A DNA stretch of 8,680 nucleotides from Dehalococcoidia bacterium (GCA_030691775.1 JAUYDN010000218.1:1-8680), one strand, 5' to 3'; shown: positions 1 to 6,170, numbered from the stretch's first letter. The notes: a model not told the origin generated them from the sequence alone. Translations and numbers: made by a program.

Positions 1-1
1 A

Positions 2-967
2 TCACCGCGCGAGCTTGAGCTTGGCTTGAAATGGAAAGTCGGCAGATTTGTCGTCGATAACTTCCACGAGCTGGAGTTACTGGGTAAGATGGCGAAGGCA
101 AAGGGCGTCAGGCAGGACATTCTCCTCAGAATCACGCCGGGCATCGACCCGCACACCCACCAGTACACGTCCACCGGAACAGCCGATAGTAAATTTGGCT
201 TTCCATTACCCTTAAAAGAAGAAGCGGTCAAGCGGGCACTGAGGATGAAAAGCCTGAACGTGGTCGGACTGCATTTTCATATTGGCTCGCGGATTCGTGA
301 AATCGAGCCATATGTCCGCTCGGTCCAGACGGTCCTGAGGTTCGCCGCGGAAATGCTGATGACATGCGGACTGCAATTGAAAGAGTTCAATATCGGGGGT
401 GGTTACGATGTGCGGTACACCGTTGACCGGCCGCCGCCACCAACTACCGCGGATTTTGCCGAGAAGATAACCGCAACTATCATTGAGGAATGCGAGCGGC
501 TAAGGTTGTCGTTACCGAAGCTCATCGTTGAACCGGGCAGGGAGATTGTAGCACAGGCGGGCGTTGCACTTTATACCGTCGGCGTCGTCAAGAAAATCCC
601 CGGTGTCAGGACTTACGTCTCCATCGATGGCGGTATGGCGGATAATATACGCCCCTCTCTCTACCAGGCAGAGCTGGAGGCGGTGGTCGCGAACCGTATG
701 GGTGCTAAAACGGCAGGAAAGGTAACAATCGCGGGCAAATTCTGCGAGTCCGCAGATATTTTAATCAGGGATATCGAACTGCCGGTGATGAAGGCGGGGG
801 ACATTCTGGCAGTGGCTGGCGCTGGCGCCTATAGTCTCCCTGAATCAATGAATTACAATGCGTTTTTCAGACCGCCCGTGGTGTTGTTGCAGGACGGCAA
901 AGCGCGGCTGATACGGCGGCGGGAAACGCTGGAAGATATTACGCGGTGCGATATTTTTGAAAAATAG
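2..967 (+). CDS. lysA: Diaminopimelate decarboxylase, 5'-truncated by window edge
   Basis: PLP-dependent fold-type III decarboxylase that converts meso-diaminopimelate to L-lysine, the last step of lysine synthesis, in the cytoplasm. The reading frame is open from position 2, and residues encoded before the first TTG (26) still look like the family, so the gene starts outside the window. The 321 residues present leave about 100 missing, including the PLP-binding lysine. Visible in order: HIGS (from 278), a GGG phosphate-binding loop (IGGGYDVRY), EPGRE (from 530), DGGMADNIRPSLY, the active-site CESADIL, and a C-terminal SMNYN followed by RRRETLEDI. These fit LysA better than ornithine or arginine decarboxylases, though substrate cannot be proven from sequence. 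The CES motif has Ala where Gly is usual (CESGD), a small change. It ends at a TAG; holB follows after 134 bases, so co-transcription is possible but unproven. Confidence 0.9.
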   Translation, partial: SPRELELGLKWKVGRFVVDNFHELELLGKMAKAKGVRQDILLRITPGIDPHTHQYTSTGTADSKFGFPLPLKEEAVKRALRMKSLNVVGLHFHIGSRIREIEPYVRSVQTVLRFAAEMLMTCGLQLKEFNIGGGYDVRYTVDRPPPPTTADFAEKITATIIEECERLRLSLPKLIVEPGREIVAQAGVALYTVGVVKKIPGVRTYVSIDGGMADNIRPSLYQAELEAVVANRMGAKTAGKVTIAGKFCESADILIRDIELPVMKAGDILAVAGAGAYSLPESMNYNAFFRPPVVLLQDGKARLIRRRETLEDITRCDIFEK

Positions 968-990
968 GCTAATTTTTAACCACAGATTTA

Positions 991-1010
991 CACAGGCAGA
1001 GACGCCTGTG
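991..1010. repeat. Small inverted repeat downstream of lysA
   Basis: CACAGGC (991-997) and GCCTGTG (1004-1010) form a perfect 7-bp stem with a 6-base loop, 23 bases after the lysA stop. No run of T follows, so it is not a standard intrinsic terminator. Its right arm is also the start of the 16-bp tandem repeat. Confidence 0.5.
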
Positions 1011-1047
1011 CCACCGGATGCCTATGCCACCGGATGCCTGTGCCACC
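1004..1047. repeat. 16-bp tandem repeat, 2.75 copies
   Basis: The unit GCCTGTGCCACCGGAT occupies 1004-1019, recurs at 1020-1035 with one change (GCCTATGCC...), and a third partial copy (GCCTGTGCCACC) covers 1036-1047. It lies between lysA and holB. A diverged relative of the unit, GGCATGTCTGTGCTACC, occurs at 3281-3297. The function is unknown; with no distinct spacers it is not a CRISPR. Confidence 0.8.
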
Positions 1048-1072
1048 ATGCTTCTTGATATTGGTACATTAT

Positions 1073-1094
1073 TTAGGATTTAGAAATTAGGATT
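1073..1094 (+). repeat. 22-bp repeat, left arm bracketing holB-ricT
   Basis: TTAGGATT, then TTAGAAA, then TTAGGATT. This segment is the reverse complement of 3109-3130 at 20 of 22 positions. It ends 7 bases before the holB ATG, and its AGGA (1089-1092) is the only Shine-Dalgarno-like sequence for holB, 9 bases from the start codon. Confidence 0.75.
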
Positions 1095-1101
1095 TTATTC
1101 C

Positions 1102-2130
1102 ATGTGGTCGGTTATCGGTCATATTAAAGCAGTAAACCTGCTACGGCAGAGCATCGAGCGGGGGAATTTTTCCCATGCCTATTTATTCGTGGGACCGCCG
1201 CACGTCGGCAAGATGACGCTTGCAAAGAACATGGCGCAAGCTTTGAACTGCCTGACAATCGACCCGCCCTGCGGCATCTGTGCGCCCTGTTTACGCATCA
1301 GCGAAGGCAAACATTCCGATATTCAGGTCACCGAGCTTGAGCAGGGTGGTGAGACAGAAGCCAGCAAGACACGTATCAGCGTCGAGCAGGTCGACCAGAT
1401 ACTGCATTCGGTAAACCTGCCGCCTTTCGAGGGCAGGTACAAGGTGTTTATCATCGATGGTGTTGAACACATGTCGCTCCAGGCGGCAAACCGCATGCTC
1501 AAGACGCTGGAAGAGCCGGTCAGCAAGGTCGTTTTCATTCTACTCAGCGCTAACGAAGCGATGGTGCCGGCAACCGTTATCTCGCGGTGCCAACGCATTG
1601 AGCTTTTCCCCTTACCGCTCACAGAAGTAGAGACTGCTCTCATTACACGGTGGGGAGTCGCTCCTGAGAAGGCGAAACTGCTGGCGAGGCTATCCGGCGG
1701 CAGGCTGGGTTGGGCGGTGACGTTAGCGCAGGATGAGAGCTGGCTTCAGCAGAGGAATGAGTGGCTCGATGACTGGCTGGAGGTGCTGGAAGCCGATATG
1801 GATGCCCGCTTCACCTACGTGGCAAAGATGGCGGAGCGATTCAGTCAGAACCGGGAAACTGTCCGGCAGAAACTGCTCCTGCTTGTCGACTGGTGGCGTG
1901 ATATGCTTCTTGTTAAAACTGGCAGTGGCGACATGATAGCGAACATCGACCGCACCGTGACGGTACAGGAGATGGCTTCCCTTTTCAGTCTTACACAGAC
2001 ACGTCAGTTTATCGGTAATGTCGAAACGGCGATGAGACAGCTCAGGCAGAACGTAAACCCGCAACTGGTGCTGGAAGTCCTGATGCTTAACGTGCCGGAA
2101 CGTGGTAAAGTAAAGAGGGTGGTAACATAA
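1102..2130 (+). CDS. holB: DNA polymerase III subunit delta-prime
   Basis: Clamp-loader subunit that works with gamma/tau (DnaX) and delta to place the sliding clamp on primed DNA. The 342 residues match the family length. Visible: N-terminal GHIKAVNLLRQSIERG and SHAYLFVGP, a P-loop GPPHVGKMT (residues 31-39), a four-cysteine zinc site (C50, C57, C60, C63), a Walker B region KVFIIDGVEHM with ANRMLKTLEEP, and the SRC motif (160-162) in VISRCQRIEL, whose arginine acts in trans on a neighbour's ATP site. The P-loop is altered: His replaces the usual Gly and Met replaces the Ser/Thr that coordinates magnesium. Delta-prime subunits often lack ATPase activity, and this one probably does too. DnaX is excluded because the protein is short and lacks the C-terminal tau domains. 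ATG is chosen for its family-typical N terminus and the weak AGGA 9 bases upstream. ricT follows after 18 bases. Confidence 0.93.
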   Translation: MWSVIGHIKAVNLLRQSIERGNFSHAYLFVGPPHVGKMTLAKNMAQALNCLTIDPPCGICAPCLRISEGKHSDIQVTELEQGGETEASKTRISVEQVDQILHSVNLPPFEGRYKVFIIDGVEHMSLQAANRMLKTLEEPVSKVVFILLSANEAMVPATVISRCQRIELFPLPLTEVETALITRWGVAPEKAKLLARLSGGRLGWAVTLAQDESWLQQRNEWLDDWLEVLEADMDARFTYVAKMAERFSQNRETVRQKLLLLVDWWRDMLLVKTGSGDMIANIDRTVTVQEMASLFSLTQTRQFIGNVETAMRQLRQNVNPQLVLEVLMLNVPERGKVKRVVT

Positions 2131-2148
2131 CGCTGCCTGTGGATTCAT

Positions 2149-3123
2149 ATGGACGAACAGACTGAAAATAACCAGAAGAATTCAGATATTCAACCGGTTT
2201 CTCCTCCCACGGCGACTGAGGCTACCGCACAACAATCCGCTCCCGCCATGATTAAAATCGTCGGGGTGCGGTTCAAGCGTGCCGGGCGTATCTATTACTT
2301 CGACCCCAAAGGCTTCGATTTGAACTGGAATGACTGGGTGATAGTGGAGACAGCCCGCGGTCTGGAAATCGGGCGGGTGGTGCTGTCACCGCGACAGGTG
2401 CTGGTCAGCGAGATCGAGATGCCGTTGAAAGCGGTGGTACGCAAAGCCGAACCTGCTGAAGCGGCACACTCCGAAGAAGTTGAGAAAAAAGAGCGGGAAG
2501 CGCTGGTCGAGTGCGGCAAAATGGTAGCGCGGCTGGGCTTGCCGATGAAACTGCTTTCGGCGGAGTATAGCCTCGAGGGTAATCACATTACCTTCTTCTT
2601 CTCCGCCGCCGAACGCGTCGATTTCCGGGAGCTGGTGCGTGAGCTTGCCGGCAGATTCCGGGTGCGTGTGGAATTGCGGCAGGTAGGTGCGCGCGATGAA
2701 GCCAAGATAATAGGCGGGTACGGGCGGTGCGGACGTCAGCTTTGCTGTGCCAGCTGGTTGAGTGAATTCCAGCCCATTTCCATCAAGATGGCTAAGGAGC
2801 AAGGGTTGCCCCTGAACCCGATGAAAATATCCGGCGTGTGCGGGCGTTTGCTCTGCTGTCTCTCCTATGAGCACCTGCTTTACCGCGATATGCGAGCTAA
2901 AATGCCGCGTGAGGGGCAGATTGTTTCCACGTCTATGGGTAACGCGCGTGTGGTCGGTAGCAATCCGTTGAAAGAGACCGTGGTGGTGGAACTGGAAAGT
3001 AAAATGACCACGGAGCTACCGGTCGCGGAGATTAAAATTATCGGTGGAGCGCCAGAGCCTGAGCGGGTAAACAGCGAAGATAAAGAAGCAGAAGCGCTGG
3101 AGAGAGAAAATCCTAAACTCTAA
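2149..3123 (+). CDS. ricT: PSP1/RicT (YaaT) family protein
   Basis: RicT (YaaT) is, in Bacillus subtilis, one of three proteins of the Fe-S-containing RicAFT complex, which affects RNA processing through RNase Y and also sporulation, competence and biofilm formation. The role in this organism is inferred. The 324 residues comprise a low-complexity polar N-terminal tail (1-33), the PSP1 region from about residue 35 (IKIVGVRFKRAGRIYYFDP), a charged helical stretch (100-125), and the conserved Cys-rich core: GRCGRQLCC (C194, C199, C200) and VCGRLLCCLSYE (C231, C236, C237). These cysteines are the likely cluster or metal ligands. The start is uncertain: ATG 2149 has only a weak GGA nearby, while ATG 2248 (M34) would begin right at the conserved domain but also lacks a clear ribosome site. 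holB-ricT adjacency is well known in Firmicutes, which supports both calls. The last codons (NPKL, stop) fall in a dispersed 22-bp repeat, so the C-terminal tail may be recently acquired. Confidence 0.9.
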   Translation: MDEQTENNQKNSDIQPVSPPTATEATAQQSAPAMIKIVGVRFKRAGRIYYFDPKGFDLNWNDWVIVETARGLEIGRVVLSPRQVLVSEIEMPLKAVVRKAEPAEAAHSEEVEKKEREALVECGKMVARLGLPMKLLSAEYSLEGNHITFFFSAAERVDFRELVRELAGRFRVRVELRQVGARDEAKIIGGYGRCGRQLCCASWLSEFQPISIKMAKEQGLPLNPMKISGVCGRLLCCLSYEHLLYRDMRAKMPREGQIVSTSMGNARVVGSNPLKETVVVELESKMTTELPVAEIKIIGGAPEPERVNSEDKEAEALERENPKL

Positions 3124-3130
3124 ATCCTAA
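3109..3130 (-). repeat. 22-bp repeat, right arm bracketing holB-ricT
   Basis: AATCCTAA, then ACTCTA, then AATCCTAA. It is an inverted copy (20/22) of 1073-1094. It overlaps the end of ricT and supplies its TAA stop (3121-3123). Confidence 0.75.
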
Positions 3131-3295
3131 CCCGGACGAGCCGGAACCAAAAATTACCCGGATTAAAAATCGGGAGTTCGAAAGTTTCAACTTCGAGTAA
3201 CAAGTAAGCCTAATAAAAAATTTTCCATATCTGGCACGTTATTATTCCTAAGCGACTAATCCCCGCGTTTCAATAACCACGGCATGTCTGTGCTA

Positions 3296-3345
3296 CCAAA
3301 GTTTGAATTTTGGAACATACCTACCCAAAATAAGTTTTCGGATGG
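3296..3345. repeat. Pair of imperfect inverted repeats, possibly structured
   Basis: CCAAA (3296-3300) pairs with TTTGG (3309-3313). Immediately after, CCTACCCAAAA (3320-3330) faces TTTTCGGATGG (3335-3345), pairing at 8 of 11 positions around a short loop. Together they could fold on either strand. No RNA family is recognised. Confidence 0.35.
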
Positions 3346-3375
3346 GAGTCCAAACAGAGACCTTACCACTCGACC

Positions 3376-3461
3376 ATTCCGTTGAAGAACGGAATCCAGT
3401 AAGCCACTGGAGCATTTTAGGGAAAGAGTTGCTGGATTCCAGCCTGCGCTGGAATGACAAG
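3376..3461. repeat. Two-hairpin dispersed repeat, copy A
   Basis: Left hairpin ATTCCGTT-gaag-AACGGAAT (3376-3395) is a perfect 8-bp stem. Right hairpin ATTCCAGC-ctgc-GCTGGAAT (3436-3455) is also a perfect 8-bp stem, followed by GACAAG. In addition GGAATCCAG (3391-3399) is complementary to CTGGATTCC (3432-3440), so the whole element can fold into one long arm instead. Copy B at 7658-7732 has the same plan. It resembles the small non-coding palindromic repeats (REP/MITE-like) found between genes in many bacteria. Confidence 0.8.
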
Positions 3462-3567
3462 TAATTATTAGGTCTGGTTTTAGACAGCAATGTTTTTTGA
3501 ATTGGGATTTGTTTGGTACTTGATACTTGATTATTGGAACTTGGGTGGTGGGGTGTGGACGTGGGGT

Positions 3568-4077
3568 TCAGTGTGGGAAGTACCTTTCCCATTCCCGCCG
3601 TACCTGGAGGTACTGCGCCGGTATATATGAATAGCGCTCGGCGCGGGGGGCGGTCGGTGCGTGCCGCAGTCTCATCCCGGCTTCTTCCGGAGTGCGTCCG
3701 GCTTTTTTACGGTTGCAGTGCACACAGGCGCTGACCACATTCTCCCAGGTATGCTGGCCGCCGCGGTAGCGCGGGATGACGTGGTCGAGCGTCAGATTCC
3801 TCGTCTGTTTGCCGCAGTACTGGCACACATATCCATCGCGGTTAAAGACCTCGACGCGGGAGAGTTTGCGCATCACGCGGAAGGGCCGCTTCACCAGGTA
3901 GGGGAGACGGATGACAGAGGGAATGGGGAATTTATGCGCGGCGGAGTAAATGAACCCCACACCGTCTTCCAGCATCTCAGCCTTACTCTGGTAGATGAGA
4001 ACGATAGCACGGCGCACGTGGCAGATATTCAGTGGTTCGTAGTTCTGGTTCAGGACCAGGACGGGGCGGTTAATCAC
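3568..4077 (-). CDS. HNH endonuclease family protein
   Basis: A 169-residue protein of the HNH nuclease family: metal-dependent DNA cleavage or nicking is expected, target unknown. The nuclease core lies at residues 78-128: CQYC (C85, C88) and CVHCN (C118, C121) are the structural zinc knuckles, DH (98-99) supplies the catalytic histidine, and N113 with the final His/Asn region completes the HNH fold (LTLDHVIPRYRGG, then WENVV). Residues 1-75, beginning INRPVLVLNQNYEPLN, form an N-terminal region I associate with free-standing HNH proteins of Chloroflexota and Cyanobacteria. The start is a GTG (4075-4077); AGAGGAG lies at 4090-4096, a longish 12 bases upstream, and an out-of-frame ATG nearby stops after five codons. 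The gene follows the helicase-loader gene by 64 bases in the same direction, with a promoter candidate in that gap. It may be a housekeeping nuclease, not a mobile one: there is no intron or intein around it. Confidence 0.85.
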   Translation of the reverse strand: MINRPVLVLNQNYEPLNICHVRRAIVLIYQSKAEMLEDGVGFIYSAAHKFPIPSVIRLPYLVKRPFRVMRKLSRVEVFNRDGYVCQYCGKQTRNLTLDHVIPRYRGGQHTWENVVSACVHCNRKKAGRTPEEAGMRLRHAPTAPRAERYSYIPAQYLQVRREWERYFPH

Positions 4078-4109
4078 TTGTGGGCATAGCTCCTCTAGAA
4101 TTCAGCCTC

Positions 4110-4139
4110 ATTTTAACGCAAGGGCGGTGATGTTGTAAA
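4110..4139 (-). promoter_or_regulatory. Candidate promoter for the HNH gene
   Basis: On the minus strand, TTTACA (complement of 4134-4139) and TAAAAT (complement of 4110-4115) each match the sigma-70-type consensus at five of six positions, with an 18-base spacer. Transcription would start near 4103, giving a leader of about 25 bases that holds the AGAGGAG ribosome site. It suggests the HNH gene can be expressed separately from the replication genes. Confidence 0.45.
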
Positions 4140-4141
4140 AT

Positions 4142-5536
4142 CTATGGCAATTTACGGTGTATACCTGCGGATTTCCTCTGTGCCGGTCTATCCACCCGGT
4201 AATCGGGGACGTTGATATGAAAGAGCGTGCTAATCTTATGGTCGCCCAGCCTGGAGGCAATACGCGGGTCAAGTTCTTCAAGTGAGCAGGAAGTGGTGAT
4301 AACGGTCGCCAGGCAGCCGTTGTAACGGTGGTTGATGACCTGGTAGAGCTTCTCCTGCGCCCAGGGCGTGCTTGCCTGCTCCCCGAAATCGTCCAGTACC
4401 AATATCTCGGTGTTACGCACACTTTCGAAGTAGCGGTCGTAGGAGACCTTGCTGTCCGGGCTGAAGGTGGAGCGCAGGTGGTCCAGGAAATCCGGGACGA
4501 CAATGAACAACGCTATTTTGCCCTGCTTGTACCGGTAGTTGACAATCGCGGACGCCAGGTGGGTTTTACCGCAACCGTTCACCCCCGCGAATACCAGCCA
4601 GCCATCCGGTGCTTCGGCGAAATTCCGCGCCAGGTTGTAAGCCGCCTCCAGGTTCTGCCGTTGTTCCAGTGGTAAATTCACCCGGCGCCAATCGAAGCTC
4701 TCAAAGGTCATCTTTTTCTGAAGCTCGAAGCCGGGCGCCCAGCCATACAGATAGAGCTCCGATTGCCGGGCGCCTAATGAAAACGAGTGGCAGAACTCTG
4801 TGTCTGCGAGACGGGTACGTACCCGCTCCTCAAGCTCTTCGACCGGCACGCCAGAGACAATGACCGTTGGCAAACGCGCCGTAAAACGGTGGTTGAGAAG
4901 CTGGTCCAGCTTCTCCTTTGCCCAGGGACTGCTAGAGTGGATGCCAAAATCATCGATGACAAGCACGGCGGCATTGCGCACCTGCTCGAACAGCTCATCG
5001 TAGGGTAGTTCACTGGACGGATTGAAACTGGAGCGGAGGTGGTCGAGCAGGTCAGCCGTGGTGATAAAGAATGCGGGGATATCCTGCTCCAGGCACCGGT
5101 TGGCGATTGCCGCCGCGATATGTGTTTTGCCGAAACCGCTCGGACCGGTAATGACCAGCCAACCCGCCGGCTTCCGGGCGAATTCCAGCGCGGCGTCATA
5201 GGCGCGATGGAACTGCTCCCGGACGACTGTCTCTTTGTTCCTGCCTTCGGGGATAAGATTAGAGAAGGTCATCCGTGTTAATGCGCCGAGGTTGCTGTAT
5301 TTCTGCAAACGGGAGAGACGTTTTGTTTCCGTTTCCAGTTTTGCGCACCTGCAGGGCACCATCCGGCTGTAGTCCGGCTTACCCTCAGGTAATAAAGGGT
5401 GCACAAAACGCGCCCCTTTGCATAACGGACATTCATTGCCAGCCCCGGCAGGTTCACCGCTGGAAGAGGTGTCCATATTTGCCTTTGACGAACTTGTCCG
5501 GGTCTGTCGCTTTAGTATCTCGCTGATATGTTCCAT
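4142..5536 (-). CDS. Helicase-loader-like protein with two tandem AAA+ domains
   Basis: DnaC/DnaI-like ATPase of 464 residues, about 1.5 times the length of ordinary loaders, which have one AAA+ domain. Layout: a Cys-rich N-terminal domain (C36, C39, H46, C62, C64) resembling the zinc-binding, helicase-contacting domain of DnaI; AAA+ domain 1 from residue 89 with Walker A GPSGFGKTH (131-139), Walker B VLVIDDFG (191-198) and RVRTRL (238-243); AAA+ domain 2 from residue 276 with Walker A GVNGCGKTH (318-326), Walker B ILVLDDFG (378-385) and RIASRL (425-430). Every landmark is offset by exactly 187 residues, and I hand-count about 75 identities in about 165 ungapped positions, so this is an internal duplication. 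Both ATP sites look intact. It sits directly after dnaB and a DnaD-like gene, supporting a role in loading DnaB at origins or restart sites. Start ATG 5536 has GAAGG 8 bases upstream; ATG 5476 (M21, AAAGG 5 bases upstream) is an alternative. Confidence 0.87.
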   Translation of the reverse strand: MEHISEILKRQTRTSSSKANMDTSSSGEPAGAGNECPLCKGARFVHPLLPEGKPDYSRMVPCRCAKLETETKRLSRLQKYSNLGALTRMTFSNLIPEGRNKETVVREQFHRAYDAALEFARKPAGWLVITGPSGFGKTHIAAAIANRCLEQDIPAFFITTADLLDHLRSSFNPSSELPYDELFEQVRNAAVLVIDDFGIHSSSPWAKEKLDQLLNHRFTARLPTVIVSGVPVEELEERVRTRLADTEFCHSFSLGARQSELYLYGWAPGFELQKKMTFESFDWRRVNLPLEQRQNLEAAYNLARNFAEAPDGWLVFAGVNGCGKTHLASAIVNYRYKQGKIALFIVVPDFLDHLRSTFSPDSKVSYDRYFESVRNTEILVLDDFGEQASTPWAQEKLYQVINHRYNGCLATVITTSCSLEELDPRIASRLGDHKISTLFHINVPDYRVDRPAQRKSAGIHRKLP

Positions 5537-6170
5537 CTTTTTTACCTTCGGTAGCCCAGCGCTCGAGGAGATGGGAGATGTAGCGCCAGCTCCGCTTGTT
5601 GGCAATGACCGCCTCTTTGAAGGCGTCGATAATCCACTGTTCGGGGTAGAGTGTTTCCGCCTCTTTCAATTGTTCGGCGATTAACGGCGTCAGCAAGCCG
5701 ATGTTCTCTTCATACTTTGTAAAAATGTTCGGCGCAGGTTCGGTGAGTATTTCACCGGCTGGTGGTTTCAACTCAAGTCCCGGCAGGCGGATTTCCCCGT
5801 TCTTTACTTTTTCCAGGGCTTCGCGGTCGCGTACCGTGTTCAGTAAATAAATATCTTCTTGCCCGGTATTCCTCGTTAGCGCCAGGTGAAGAACTGTACC
5901 CCGCTTAACTGCCGCTGCCATTGACCGCCGCAAAGCCTCCCCCGGTACCGTGCCGTGCGGTCGCAGACTGAATAATAGACCGGCATCGGCGGCAAGCTCA
6001 CGGTAGGTGATATAACGTGGGAAGCCCTTTTTCAGGTAAAGGATGCGGAACAGGAACAGGGTTGTCTTCAGTTCCGCGGCGTCCGTAATTTCCGGCAGGA
6101 GGGTGCTGAAGAAAGCCAGCGGTACTGGAGCGTAATCGGTTTTTAACGGAAAACCGCCGAATTTTCTCAT
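5454..6170 (-). CDS. DnaD-domain replication protein
   Basis: A 238-residue protein with an N-terminal region of winged-helix type (about 1-110, beginning MRKFGGFPLKTDYAPVPLAFF) and a C-terminal DnaD/DnaB2-type domain from about residue 153: YEENIGLLTPLIAEQL, then WIIDAFKEAV, then WRYISHLLERWATEG. In Firmicutes, DnaD and DnaB of this superfamily remodel DNA at origins and help the loader place the replicative helicase; a matching primosomal role is inferred here. The tail DPDKFVKGKYGHLFQR is basic and aromatic and seems to belong to the family, arguing that the frame really runs to 5454. Its ATG overlaps the dnaB stop as ATGA (6167-6170), typical of translational coupling, and its last 83 bases overlap the loader gene in another frame. 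No strong ribosome site is seen (AGGA about 12 bases upstream), consistent with coupling. Confidence 0.85.
   Translation of the reverse strand: MRKFGGFPLKTDYAPVPLAFFSTLLPEITDAAELKTTLFLFRILYLKKGFPRYITYRELAADAGLLFSLRPHGTVPGEALRRSMAAAVKRGTVLHLALTRNTGQEDIYLLNTVRDREALEKVKNGEIRLPGLELKPPAGEILTEPAPNIFTKYEENIGLLTPLIAEQLKEAETLYPEQWIIDAFKEAVIANKRSWRYISHLLERWATEGKKDGTYQRDTKATDPDKFVKGKYGHLFQR
5545..5549 (-). promoter_or_regulatory. Ribosome binding site supporting loader start at 5536
   Basis: GAAGG on the minus strand, 8 bases before ATG 5536 and inside the DnaD-like gene. It supports a 464-residue loader beginning MEHISEILKR. A competing AAAGG (5482-5486) sits 5 bases before ATG 5476, so the choice is not certain; the longer form is preferred because MEHISEILKR looks like a natural loader N terminus. 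Confidence 0.5.

Larger units (their letters stand above)
3124..3567. other. Gene-free convergent intergenic region
   Basis: These 444 bases separate the ends of two converging genes (ricT and the HNH gene). They are AT-richer than the genes and contain no convincing coding sequence. A minus-strand frame open across 3293-3592 runs through a repeat and into the HNH gene, so it is discounted. From left to right the region holds a weak CCCG/CGGG inverted repeat near 3153-3173, a diverged copy of the 16-bp tandem unit (3281-3297), imperfect inverted repeats at 3296-3345, and the two-hairpin repeat element at 3376-3461. I see no classical hairpin-plus-T-run terminator for either gene. Confidence 0.7.

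Noticed and set aside
1004..1047. CRISPR-like array
   Set aside because: Units are contiguous with no spacers, only 2.75 copies, and no cas genes are nearby.
3153..3173. Intrinsic terminator after ricT (CCCG/CGGG)
   Set aside because: Only a 4-bp stem with a 10-base AT loop and no following T run.
3310..3380. tRNA-like stretch on the minus strand (GAGTGGTAAGG resembles a D arm, with a 5-bp stem and 7-base loop after it)
   Set aside because: The spacing between acceptor, D and anticodon arms is wrong, the T loop lacks TTC-A, and the acceptor region is part of the palindromic repeat. Better explained as chance.
3293..3592. Minus-strand open frame of 99 codons
   Set aside because: It crosses the two-hairpin repeat (giving the repeat translation LSFQRRLESS) and overlaps the end of the HNH gene; no family resemblance and no ribosome site.
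3661..4089. Plus-strand frame of 142 codons opposite the HNH gene
   Set aside because: Antisense shadow; the minus frame carries an intact HNH motif.
4078..4093. Five-codon leader ORF overlapping the HNH start
   Set aside because: Its ATG is only two bases from the ribosome site and the peptide has no regulatory signature.
5537..5605. Upstream extension of the loader to an ATG at 5605
   Set aside because: The extra 23 residues are low-complexity, lie inside the DnaD-domain coding region and have weaker start context than ATG 5536.
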